DNA from: Dermatophagoides farinae
Lineage: Eukaryota > Arthropoda > Arachnida > Sarcoptiformes > Pyroglyphidae
Reading direction: 5' to 3'
Assembly: GCF_024713945.1 (NCBI RefSeq)
Contig: NC_134677.1
Span: 8,950,001 to 9,014,000, forward strand
DNA length: 64,000 bases
In this document: positions 52,701 through 64,000 of the stretch, one piece after another
How the letters are laid out: each line of letters starts with the position of its first letter
Position numbering within the stretch: position 1 is the stretch's first letter
Notes under the pieces: generated by a model
Databases searched by the model: none
Seen by the model: the letters and a program-made list of their open reading frames with translations, nothing else
Told to the model about the DNA's origin: nothing
Program-made: the position numbers and the translations under genes

Positions 52701-55107
52701 CACAGACAAACACTGAATGCATAAACCAGAAAAGAAACAAAAAAAAAAATTCTGGTAACAGTAAAATACAAAAAGAATTTTGACATTTTTCATGTTGCCA
52801 GTTTGTTACTACCACTACTACTACTATTACTACTACTACAAGAAACGACGATGGCCAATGCGGACCAAGAAGAAAAAAATCATATAATTCTCTGATATAG
52901 TCATTTGTGAATATCGAAATCTGGTATATGTGGATACAATTCTTATAGAGATTTGTTACCCTCTCCAACAACCAAAAAAAAAACACATACATTCTTATTG
53001 TCTCTGCATTCTGATGATGATTATTTTTTTCCAAGTTCGATCAAGTCGTTATAATGAATGATTCTCAAAAAACAACAATGACGATTACGAAAAAAGCAGA
53101 AGTATTAGGAAAAAAAGGAAATTTTGGTAAATAAAATGTCAGAGTGCGCAAATTCACTACTATTTACAAAATCAAATTCACTATTTGGTTTTCACTATAT
53201 ATACTCGTTTCTTTTGTATTCTATTCTTCTCAACAAACGAAGAATCTGGCCTTCTGATGATCATTTGATGACGTCATCCTGATTGATGATGATAATGAAA
53301 TTGCTAACAGAAAATTTATTTTTTTTTTGCTCTTTCTTTTTGATAAACATTTATTTTACCATTCGATTTGGTGGCCATCATATTAGGCATAAAAAAATAA
53401 GACTATTGTCATCATCATTTGTTATTGTCAATTTGGTTTGTTTCAGGTGCAAACAAATATTCAAAAAAAAATTCAGAATTTTGTTATTCTATCTACATTA
53501 TTATACAACACACACTTACTAATAATGATTGATTGATTGATTAACTATCTTGATTCTTTTCGTGTGTGTATGTGTGTTCGAATGTTGTATAATATTTATT
53601 TTACGATAAAAATAAAATACAAACAATGAAACAGAATATAACGAAACAATGTTATAATCAATACAAACACACATACATTATCAATTCAGCTTATTCGAGT
53701 TGATTTTGATAATCGATGAAAGCGTTTCACTTTTCGATTGCCAATTTAATATGTTAATAATGATGATGATGATTGGGAACAAACCAAATGACAAATCCCA
53801 TTGTTATGATGATGATGATTGTTCACAATGAACATCCATAATCGAATATTATAAATAGCATTACAATAATTATCATATATAGAGAATACAACCAGGAAAC
53901 AATAGTCATTCATTTCAATAAGAATAACGATTCATTGATGATGATGATAAGATCTATGCGAGAAATCTAATTTGGTTAATGGCAAATGTATTATGCAGAC
54001 TAAATCATATGATCGTCAATAATGGTAATAAAGTTTATTATGGCCAACGTTTTCCATTGCAAATGTTAAATTTTATGTCATAATTATTTATATTATATGA
54101 ATTTGAATCTTTTTCTTGATTGTTTTCCATCCAAAGATTTAGTGATGATTTGAATTTCGAAAATGTTGTACAAATAGAATAATATTTTCACTTACTGTGA
54201 ATGATTGACAATGATTGTCAGTCGAATAAAAATAAAAATAAAATTTAGAAACGGAATTAATTTTTGAATTTAGAGCGCGCATATAAAAATCGATGAGCAT
54301 GAAACAAGAAATCACATGTTAGATACAACATTTTGCTGTTGTTCAGTACATATATTATATTGTGGCGCCATCTTTTCAGTGTAAAAAAAATCATAATAAC
54401 TAATTGCCAAGATAATAGATGTCGCCAAAGAATTTTTTTGAATTTTTTTTTCATTTTCATGAAAAATCAAAACACGGAAGTAATTTAATCAACACAAAAT
54501 ATGAGATGAAATTCTTTTCGAAAAAAACAAAACAAAAAAAGTTTCATATTTCAGTATTTATTATTATTATGAAGAAGAGGAGCAAAAAAAAAGCAGGCCA
54601 GCAAGCAAAATAGAAATAGAAATAGTTAATAATGTGAATCAATAATGATTTAATCATTAAATCAGAGAAAAAAAAAATAAAGATTTGTACAAATCGAAAA
54701 ACAATATATATGACATATATAGCCAAATTAGCCATTTACTCATTTAACAATCATCATTATTATATAATGGATAGACTCTTTTTATCAGTCATCAACGTCT
54801 TTTTTCTTCTTTTCACCCATCTACATTCATTGTGTGCGTTGTCGTTTTTAAAAATATGATTAACAAAAAAAAAAATGATCCATGTGTCCAAAAATTCGAA
54901 GACAACAACAAAAAAAATTATGTAATGAGATACGAATGTAGTAATTGATCATCATCATACATTCATTAATCGAAAAATAAATTGAGAGAAAGAGAAAAAA
55001 ATGAGCTTGCAAAATATCAGACAAAATATAGCCAGATTGTGTGATTAATCAAATGTGTTAATTTTTGTTTGATTTCGAAACAAAATTATCATTATTACTA
55101 ATCCATT
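49723..55107. other. Intergenic gap, no gene seen
   Basis: This lies upstream of PKI and downstream of the LRAT-domain gene. Open frames up to 171 codons (52519-53034) are made of GAT/GTT/TAC microsatellite translations and are not credible. It holds a CA run (about 50298-50312), GGAT repeats near 50900 and many GAT tracts. Confidence 0.6.
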
Positions 55108-58100
55108 TCAAAAGAATGAAAGTTCCGTTTGGCAATTATCGGCTGTATTATTGAATGATTCGGATAACATTGTCGTCGTCGTTGTCGTTGTTGCTGCTGT
55201 TGTTGTTGTTGTTGTTATTGGTAAATGATTAGTGGCCATCAAATTTATTGATGGTGGTGATGTAGATGCAGTAGATCCACAGCCACAACCACCACTACCA
55301 GATGATAATGATTCACTGATCGATATTGAACGATTTCGATCATAACTATTTATCTGTATGGGTTTACTATTTGTAGTGGACAATGTTGGACTTGCCAATT
55401 GACTACTGGCGCCATTTGAACCATGTGATATAGCTGGACTATTTAGTACTTCATTGAGCGTATTAACAAATACATTATGACTTTCAGATATTGAATTTGT
55501 ATGCTGTAATCGTAATGCTTTGAATGAATGCAATGATACTTGTGCCTATTATTAATAAATTCAAAAAAAGAAAAGAAAAAAAATAATTTAAGGATTATGA
55601 TTAAAACAAACATGATATGATATATATAGACGAATAGAATAGAATAGAATATTCAGGAATATGTCTTGAAATGATCACAAACACACAACCATCATGTGTG
55701 GTTCATTGTACATTTGATTTGAAATATGATTTCATTTGGCACAAGAGAAAATACTTCCTTGACGATGATTATATCTTTTCTATGGTTAGAAAAAAAATAA
55801 CCACGAAAAACAAACAATCATTATAAAGAAAAAAAAAGAATAACAACGACCTGAGAAATAATGTAGTTCATCAACCGACTTGTATTTATATCATTCTGCG
55901 GTTTATTGTTGTAAAAAACAACGGTTATATAATCATCATCATTTGGAAAACTCCCAACCATTGAATGTATTAGAATCTAAGAATAACTTATAGATCATCA
56001 ACAGGAAAAAAGGTCATTAAATTCATTAATTTTTTATGGAATACCAAACAAACAAACAAAATTCCATTGAAATTATGTTCTATTACCACTACATACGATT
56101 ATGAAATTTTCATCAGATAAATAAATACAACCGACACACACACAATCGATATTTAGAAGTTGAAAATTTTCAAAAACAAAAAAAACGATGTAAATGACAA
56201 ACAATCAACCAGTGAAAACCAAAAAATCACCACAGAACAAACAAAACAAAACAAAAACAACACCACATTTAATCTAATCTCAATATTTAATTCAATACAC
56301 ACACACACGAATCTGGTAAATGAGTCAAATTCATTCAAATCAGTTATGTCCATTATATGTGTGTGTACTGTGTACAGCCATTGTCGGCATTATAATCATC
56401 ATCATCATCATTATTAATCAGCAATCAATGTGATATGTCAATGATTTCTCTCTTTTTTTCCACACCGTTTATCTCAAGTGTTGTAGATCACACAAACACA
56501 TGCAACAAAAAAAAAATCTAAACTTTACTAAATCTTATTATTATTGGAAATCTAATACAGAAATGTATGTGTATTTGTACAGCCAAAAAAAAAAACATTG
56601 TACATCTTATCATTATCATCATCATCATCATCACTTTGTGTGTGTGATTTGACAATTGAGACTCTAAATGATGATATGTGTGACAGATGTGAGAAAAATA
56701 TAAACTTGTCAAATACAAATATATGCAGATCAAATCATCATGATCGTAAACTGACTGAAAAAAATTTAACACTTTCGCTTGAACATTTCTGTTTATTTTG
56801 TTGTTGTTGCCAACGAAATCTCTTTATGTATAATGTAAAGTTTTTTTTTGGTTCGTAAGAATTCCGATTACAGATTCTCACAGAGCTTTTTTGTTATATT
56901 CAATGCAATGTACAAGATTCCTATGCAGAATAAATGGTACATTGCATTGAATGTAATGTAAGATGCTGGAATTAAATAACAATTAAAAATTAATGAAAAT
57001 AAACATCAAAAATGAATGAATGACAAAACTAAATCAAATGACAACGATAAATACTTTATATCAAGGCCATCATCAATAGAATGTAGTATTCTGACAATAT
57101 TGCACATATACAAAAATACAAAAAATAAAATATTCATGGTCATGGTCATATCTAATAACAAACATTTCGATGTATGATAGATAGTGTCGAACCAAATCGA
57201 TCGACTGATCGATTGATTGATTATACGTAATATATTTTATTTTATTTATATAAATACTCAGTTTTCATGCGTGCGACAATTTTTTTTCCAAGAAACAAGA
57301 ATATGAATTACCCCTACCCCACTATCAGCAGCAGAAACCGAATGAAAAAGAAAATTCAATTCAATATTATGGCCTAGCCTATACGTTTAATTTGATTTGA
57401 TCGATAATCGAGTAATCTATTAAATTGATTGGCAGACCACTCCCAACAGAATTTCTTTCTTTGAAGAGAAAAAAAAATTCTTTTTTTTTGTTTACAAGTT
57501 TCCATCATTGAATGAAACAAAAAAATATTCCATTTAATTATTTATTTTTCGCAGAGACAAAGAATTTTAATGATTTTTTTTTTTGAAAAAACAACAGCTA
57601 TTTCCATACAGAATAAAATGTAAACAACAATCTGAAAAAAAGGCTGAAACAATGAAAGATGATGATGATGATGATGATGACAAGTTGAAAATATCATTAT
57701 TACTTGAAAGTGAAAAAAAGAAAACATCAAACAAACACAAACAATGTTTGTTTATAAAATACAAAAATTAGCTAACCATCAAACAAGCTATGTCTGAAAT
57801 TCAAAATCAAATCTGTTCCAACAATAATGATGATGATAAAGTTTTATTTAAATGATCGACAAAAAAAACGATCACTGCCAAATGAAATCCATCATCAATT
57901 AACAATTGTGATAAATCAATCATTCAAAACTGTGTGTGAAAAAACAAAATTGATCCAATCAATGATAAAATCAAACACATAACAATCAAATATGTCTCAA
58001 TTGATCAATTTCTTTTTTTAGAATTCAATGGATAAAAATGATTATTATTAATATATCGCCTACCTGATCACTCCATCGTTGTCCATATTTCCATTCGGTT

Positions 58101-61100
58101 ACATAATGTTCTGTATTACATTGTAATGCATTATATGGTACGGTTGTGCCAACCTGAAAACAGGTGATAAAAAACAAATTAAAAATAACTACAATAAAAA
58201 AGATAATTGAATTTGGAAAAAAAAATTTACAACAAAAAACAAAAAAAAATCCAAATGCTTAACAACAGGTTTATTATTATTGCATTATCTTTTTTCTGTC
58301 ATTTTGATTGATTATGATCATTATTATCGTTGTGGTTGATTGTTTTTTTTTCATTATTTTTAAACTTTTGAACTTTCACACACAGTTTTGGCATAATTTA
58401 TTCTTTATAATACGTATCAATAACAAGTTTTTCTCTCTTATTTTTCCGACTAATTGATTATAAAATCATCTAGATGAAAAGTAAGTCCGTTGTCAATATT
58501 ATTTAAAGAATAAAATGTACATTTTTATTTCTTTAATTTTTCCTTATTACGTCTGTCGTGTGTGTGTGTGTGTGTGTGTGTGTGTTTAACGATTACGATA
58601 TTTATTCCAAACTTGGCTATCTTCATCACCATCATCATCATCATCATGTGATCATAGATGTTGTCATTACCGTCGTCGTTTATTGGCATTGGTTGTTTAG
58701 CTGGCTGGCTGTTGCCAAGAAACAAACCTCGTTTTTGAAAATTATCGGCATTATGATGATGTTGATGATAGCAAAACAAATGCAATGATGATGAAATCGA
58801 TATTTCAAATTCAAATCAAACAACAACAACAACAAATAATAATTTCAATTCAAAATGAGATAGAATTATTTTTTTTTCATTGATAAAATCGATTCTCATA
58901 ATTATCGACAAAAAAAACATTGATGTTTTAGATAAAAATGCATTCTCATCATCATTATCTGGTGCAATGATCGATCTATAACAATGATCATTGATCATTA
59001 ACAACGACAATGAGAATTTTATAATGGATCAAATTCTAAGAAAATATCTTTATGGTTAATTTACATTTTATAAATAAATAAATTCCACACTGCTGAAAAT
59101 AGATAACAACACCATCTAAAGATAACCGAGGCCAAAGTCATCTTCGATATATCAATATAATTTACACTTATTCATTCATGACAAATCAAGGTTTTTTTGT
59201 GCGGGCAAAAAAAAATAAAATAACTGTTGGCACGTGCATAATCATGATGATGATGATGATGACGCAGATGACTGAAAATAAAGAATTTATATATCGCTAA
59301 TCAAGCAAAAATTCTTGGCGAATGTTGTTGCTAAATGTGACAACGTTCTTTCCATCATTATCATCTTTTTATACTGAATATATCTCAAGTTCATTTTAGT
59401 TCAGTTCTATAATAAAGTTAATAATAATCACAAATCAGAGAAATTTGTAGCGAAAAAAAAATTCTGTTCAATGTAAAGCGAAAAATTAATGATAGGCACA
59501 AATTTCGCCTGTCATTTTTTTTACTTTCTTTTTTTTCTCTTTTTTTAAATTCTCATTTATTGGTATAGGAATTGTTATTTTTACTGAATAACATGAATGA
59601 ATGAGCCTGTCATTCTGTTTTTTTTTCATCAACGATTCTTGTTGATTTGATGAATGATTGATTGGATTCACAAGTATACAACCATTGACAACAATTCCGT
59701 TAAAAATCGTCAATCTAATCAGATGTGTGTGTGTGTGTGTGTGATGTCAATCGACTTAAGCTACAAATTGGGAAAAATTTGAATTTGGAAAAATAAAAAA
59801 TTCCAATCAAACAAACAATAATCATCTGATTTAAACAAACAAACAGACAGAAAAACCTGGTTACGTCACGTAATATTCATATGGTTCATAAACTTTGAAA
59901 CCAAAAAGTGAAGAAAAAATATCAGATTTCTTTTTTCTGAACCATCAACCAGAATCGACCAGAAACAACATCACAAATACATACAACCAACAAAACCATT
60001 TCATTCCATAACACGTGTATGCGTGTTGCAGTCGTCGTTTTTTGGGTTGAATTTTTGTTTCGAAAGCAAAAAAAAGTGTGCCACAATCTCTTCTCACTAT
60101 AGTTTTGTATGTGTGTGTATGAAAACGAACAAAAAAAAGACCTTGAGAATTTTGTCAGAGATTCAGTCCTTCAAATACACGCACACACACACACACACTA
60201 AATTCACTTGTATATATGATGTGCAAGTTAATGTATGAAGCTATACTGCCAAAGTGACTGAGCATTGAAAATTGAAACACTAAAATGAAATCGATAAGTT
60301 CTGAACAAAAAAAAAGAGCGAAGAACTGTGTATGCGTATGTGTATATATAGTGAAGATTTACAAGACGAAAAATTGAATGAAATAACATCAGAAACAACA
60401 ACAATAATAAAAATAAAAATAAAAAATCTTTCATGTATCCGTTCCAGCAATAGCAATAGCAACAACAACAACAACAACAACAAATAGAAAAAAACATGGC
60501 CATCATGTGACCTTAAATATGGTTCCTGCGTGTTTGGAAATATTGAAGCTTTCATATTCGAATAAAAAAAAGAATTGGATTGAATGATGATGATGATGAT
60601 GATGGAACGGTAAAGTTTTTTTTCTCAATAAAAATAATATGGTCCTGGAACATTCCAAATGATTATTTCTGATGTATGTGTAAAAAAGAGAGAGAGAGAG
60701 AGAGAGGGGGAATTGATTGGAAAATTTCAAATCGTATCACAAACACATACCTTGGAAAGAGCTTTTCGCACGACAATTTCATTATTAAAAGGCAAAAGAT
60801 TACGTTCTTTAGCACGATGTAATTTATTATTAACACGACAATAATGATCACCAGCAACAATGGTTAATGGTACAAGTTCAACATGAGCAATTTCTGAATC
60901 TGGTACCATTTGTATGGCATCATTGCCAACAATAACGACAACATCACCATCACCAACATAAATACCCCATTGTGAGAATAATGTACGATCAAATTCAATT
61001 ATATCACCAGGTTCTGGATGTAATTCAGATGCTGGACGAAATGAATGTAGATCAATTTTTAATGTATTCGGTGGTACTTCAATTGCAATCGTTTGATTCT

Positions 61101-61467
61101 GATCAATTATAATTAATTCATTTGGTTGCTGTGAATGTAGACAATTTTCCAGGTCAAGACTTGTCGATTTGATTGCCGAATTTAATATAGGATTCGATGA
61201 TGATAATTCTGTTGATGCTGCTGCTGCTGCTGCTGCTGTTGTTGTAGATGGACATGAAGAAAAACTTCTTAATGTTTTTACACGTGGTGTTATTGTATCA
61301 GATGTTCCGGTTGTCGCTGTAGTTGTTGTAACCATTTTTATTATTGAATTTGGTGATGTTGATACTTTCGTTTCATCATGATGATAATCAGATTTTGTTG
61401 AATTTGTCGTCACTGTAGACGTATTAGACAAATTTATTATCGGTGTTGATAGCTTCATTCTCATCAT
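55108..61467 (-). CDS. LRAT/PLAAT-domain protein lacking the catalytic residues
   Basis: It has an NlpC/P60-like thiol-hydrolase fold of the LRAT family (phospholipase A/acyltransferase PLAAT, H-REV107). Exons are 60751-61467, 58064-58153 and 55108-55545, all phase 0, with introns of about 2.5 and 2.6 kb; the product has 414 residues. Residues 1-150 are Thr/Ser/Ala-rich and low in complexity. The domain runs from about 151 to 270: PEPGDIIEFDRTLFSQWGIY, VGDGDVVVIVG, HYCRVNNK, VVRKALSKVGTTVPYNALQ, CNTEHYVTEWKYGQRWSDQ. It parallels H-REV107 (GDLIEIFRP, HWAIYVGDGYVVH, VNNK, NCEHFVNELRYG, RSDQ). The three catalytic positions differ: HWA is QWG (Gln166), VVH is VVV (Val178), and NCEHF is NTEHY (Thr253). 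A Cys sits two residues earlier (Cys251). The C-terminal membrane helix of PLAATs is replaced by a Ser/Thr-rich tail. A non-enzymatic, LRATD-like role is inferred. Confidence 0.85.
55546..58063 (-). other. Intron 2 of the LRAT-domain gene
   Basis: This is a 2.5-kb intron between exons 2 and 3. Apart from CA, GAT and homopolymer runs, it holds a long hairpin at 56893-56957. No other coding exon is evident. Confidence 0.65.
56893..56957. repeat. Intronic hairpin, 16-bp perfect stem extendable to about 21 bp
   Basis: ATTCAATGCAATGTAC (56898-56913) and GTACATTGCATTGAAT (56937-56952) are perfect complements around a 23-nt loop. Five more pairs outside, two of them G-U on the plus strand, lengthen the stem to about 21 bp. 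Size and loop fit a pre-miRNA; it could also be a remnant of a small inverted-repeat element. It lies in an intron transcribed from the minus strand. Confidence 0.7.
58154..60750 (-). other. Intron 1 of the LRAT-domain gene
   Basis: A 2.6-kb intron. It holds a GT run (58558-58585), GAT/ATC tracts, CA runs near 60181, a CAA run near 60461 and a GA run near 60688. I see no exon or RNA gene. Confidence 0.65.
58558..58585. repeat. (GT)14 microsatellite
   Basis: The longest pure GT run noticed in the window, inside intron 1 of the LRAT-domain gene. Confidence 0.9.
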
Positions 61468-64000
61468 TCAGTCGTTTTGAAAAAAAAAAAATTTTTTGAC
61501 ACAACACAAAAATGAATTCACCAAAAATTCACAAAAATAAATGTGAGACAACAGAAAAAAAAACAATTATAAAAATAAAACAGGCAAAAAAATTTTGTTA
61601 ATTAATTTATTTTTGGTTTGATAATATGATAGCACCGCTGTTTTGATCAAACGGAAATTGTTATCAAACCAAAAAAATAAATAGATTCTATTCACAGAAA
61701 TGAAAATAGGATTTCGAATTTTTTGTTTTCCATCGGATGGTTCGATTCGATGTCGATTTTCTACATTTACGATTTTCGGTTTGATCTTGTATAATTTGTG
61801 TGTGCTGTGCTGTATGCATATATTTTTTTTTGTTGGACACAAAGTTTTTTGTTTGTTTGTTGCCTGCACATATACACAATATCGTTAGCTATATGAGTGT
61901 TTACCATGTACCTCTGTTTCATACCACCATCATCACAATAGTAACAGACGATTGAAGAATATGATGTGTTTGGATGATTATAAATTGTAAATGTATGACG
62001 CCGATGATGATGGTTCGATGGATAAAATAATATCCAGTGAGAACTTTTCACTTTTTATTATTATTATGCGTTTGTTTTATAAATATAGCGCAAACGCAAA
62101 CGTAAATTTTTTTCTTTGCAATTTGATTATGATTTTTTTTGTTATGATTTGATTGCGATTGATGATGCTACCACACACACATATATACACCATATATATA
62201 GATGATGGAGGCGTTATTATGATGATCGTGATAATGATGATGATGAGGGAAAGTAATATATATTCATCATTGGATAAATATGTGATGTTTCAGGCCATCA
62301 ACACCACCACCACCACCACCATATAATCCTCAATGGTAGTCGATTGTTGGAATTTTTTTTTGACAAAGTTATTTTCCATGGTAAACTAAAAATGTAGATG
62401 TTACAATTGGATTTCCCATTATGAATTGGATTCAATTTCCGAAAAATGATTTTGTCTATTTGTTAATCAAGTTAGATGTACTTTCAGTTCGTTTTACGTT
62501 TGGTTTAGATGTAGTTGACCTGATTTTTCCTTGTTTTTTGAATCATTTCTCTAGAATATTCTGTGATTATTTTTTTTTATTTGATTCGAAGACCAATAAT
62601 GTTTATCATTGCGCATTTTCATTGTTTGGATGCGTTTGCGTAATCGAGAAAAAAAGTAATTTCGAATAACAAAAACAAAAACAAAAAAAAATTAAGATCC
62701 GGGTATGAAGCAAGTTTTTTGGTGGAATTTCAGGTTTCTCGAATAGCTCAACATTTTCATTCTATAAACAACAAAGCAAAAAAAAAAAAAAAAACAGCAA
62801 CAATATAAATTGAGATAAATCAATTTCGACAGAAAAAAGGTACATCTGTTTCTTTTGTTAGGTACACATCATTATCATTCTCATCATCATGGATCATAAC
62901 ATCAGAGATACCAGAGAGCTAAATATAACAACACAATTAAAAAAGAATCGAAATTCGGAATTTATTTTTTTTCTCTTTTCAGTGCATTGCATTGTTTTCG
63001 TTGTTTCGTTTCATTGAATTTGAATTTGAAAGGATTTTCTTTTCGTACATCTTAAATAATCTTTTCGATTCGAATTTTGATGATCATCAAAAATAAATCA
63101 TTGTTCAGATTCTTAGAAAGTGTGATGTGTTTAAAGTGCTTTTTGGTTGGTAAACAAACATTATGATTAGTTGATTTGGTTGTCTGTGTCTGGTTATTTA
63201 TTTTTATTTTTATTTTTTTTTTTTTGTTGCATTTGTATGATGACGTTAGTGTTAAACATTGAAACAAAACAAAACAAAAAATCCAGATTTGATTAGAAAA
63301 TCACTTTTAACAAAGGTCACAAAAAGGGCTATTCTTTACATTCAAATGAATGGTTGAACACATCATTCATTTCGCTTTCATTTCAAGGACAAACATCAAA
63401 AAAAAAAAAAAATGATATCAATGATAACAATCATTGCGTGTGTGTGTGTATGCGTAGGGCTCCATCCATGATGGATTGATGAATATGATAACCAGTGTGA
63501 CCAGTTTTTTGTGCTTTTGGGCTACAAACTTGATTCAGAATGAATTGAAAATGAATTGTTTTTTTTCGAATTTTACACGAAAAAAGTTTATTTTTCATAC
63601 AGAAAATCCTCAGAATAATAATAAAAAAATGATTTCCGTTTAGAATTAGATGAATCAATACCGCAAAAGCAAAACACATAATGATGAAATGGCGAATCGC
63701 TAAAAATACAACTCCTTACAAGTTGAACACACACACAAAAAAAAATTAAAATTTAACCAATGTAAATGATAATTAAAATTTTTATTATACAATTTTATCA
63801 TCATCATTACACCGGCATTTAGAACCTGATTCATTGATTACTAACCATTTATGATCATTGATGATTAGATAATAATGAAGAGAAAATTATTCTAATACAG
63901 AAAAAACGGCACATCTTTCACATTTGATGATAAAATAAAATTTTACAATGGCCACTTTTAATACTGATGACTAATAAAATATCCTTGACAATTGTTGTTG
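61468..64000. other. Upstream of the LRAT-domain gene, no gene seen
   Basis: The LRAT-gene promoter should lie just above 61467. A plus-strand frame at 62421-62669 (82 codons, Phe-rich) and minus-strand frames near 61567-62051 and 63431-63679 are short and have no recognisable motif. ACC, GAT and CA runs are present. Confidence 0.55.

Noticed and set aside
52519-53034. 171-codon minus-strand open frame
   Set aside because: It is a translation of GAT/GTT/TAC microsatellites and homopolymers (runs of Val, Ile, Ser, Phe). There is no motif, no splice support and overlapping open frames on both strands.
61735-61755. GGTTCGATTC, a match to the tRNA B box
   Set aside because: No A box, acceptor stem or anticodon arm can be built around it.

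Overview
The window looks like nuclear DNA from an acariform mite, most likely of the house-dust-mite type (Dermatophagoides or a close relative). This is an inference. It rests on the very AT-rich sequence full of CA/GT, GAT and CAA/GTT microsatellites, on tiny spliceosomal introns (about 55 to 80 bp) with GTAAGT/GTATGT donors, on an ecdysteroid-type mitochondrial-clan P450, a degenerin/ENaC channel and a CBM14 (peritrophin-type) chitin-binding protein, and on coding regions rich in Q, N, T and H runs. No species marker was searched.

Layout. 1-8.5 kb is mostly non-coding, with one small unrecognised two-exon gene on the minus strand (4299-5078). 8.5-43.1 kb is the gene-rich core. It holds AQR (spliceosomal helicase, minus), which shares a 216-bp head-to-head promoter with TYMS (thymidylate synthase, plus). 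Next come a CYP314A1/Shade-like P450 (plus), an intronless-CDS DEG/ENaC channel (minus) convergent with the P450, a 6-kb gap, and a secreted protein with four CBM14 domains, a mucin-like region and repeats (plus). That gene is convergent with a very large secreted protein of twelve CUB domains (minus, ten exons). The core ends with a four-exon RNase P/MRP subunit of the Rpp14/Pop5 family (minus). 43-64 kb is sparse: a PKA inhibitor (PKI, minus) and a three-exon LRAT/PLAAT-domain protein (minus) with introns of 2.5 kb or more.

Functional themes. AQR, TYMS and RPP14 are housekeeping genes. The P450, the chitin-binding protein and the CUB protein fit moulting, cuticle or gut-lining biology and the extracellular matrix. 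DEG/ENaC and PKI fit excitability and cAMP signalling. I see no RNA gene, CRISPR array, transposon or viral element that I can support.

Most notable points: the LRAT/PLAAT protein has lost all three catalytic positions (H, H and C become Q, V and T) while keeping the fold motifs; the CBM14 gene has a 10-bp gap in its tandem repeat that breaks the frame between otherwise well-spliced exons; the AQR/TYMS promoter carries a canonical E2F site; and a nearly perfect hairpin of about 21 bp, like a miRNA precursor, lies inside an intron of the LRAT gene. Intron-exon joins were worked out by eye from splice signals and reading phase, without transcript data.
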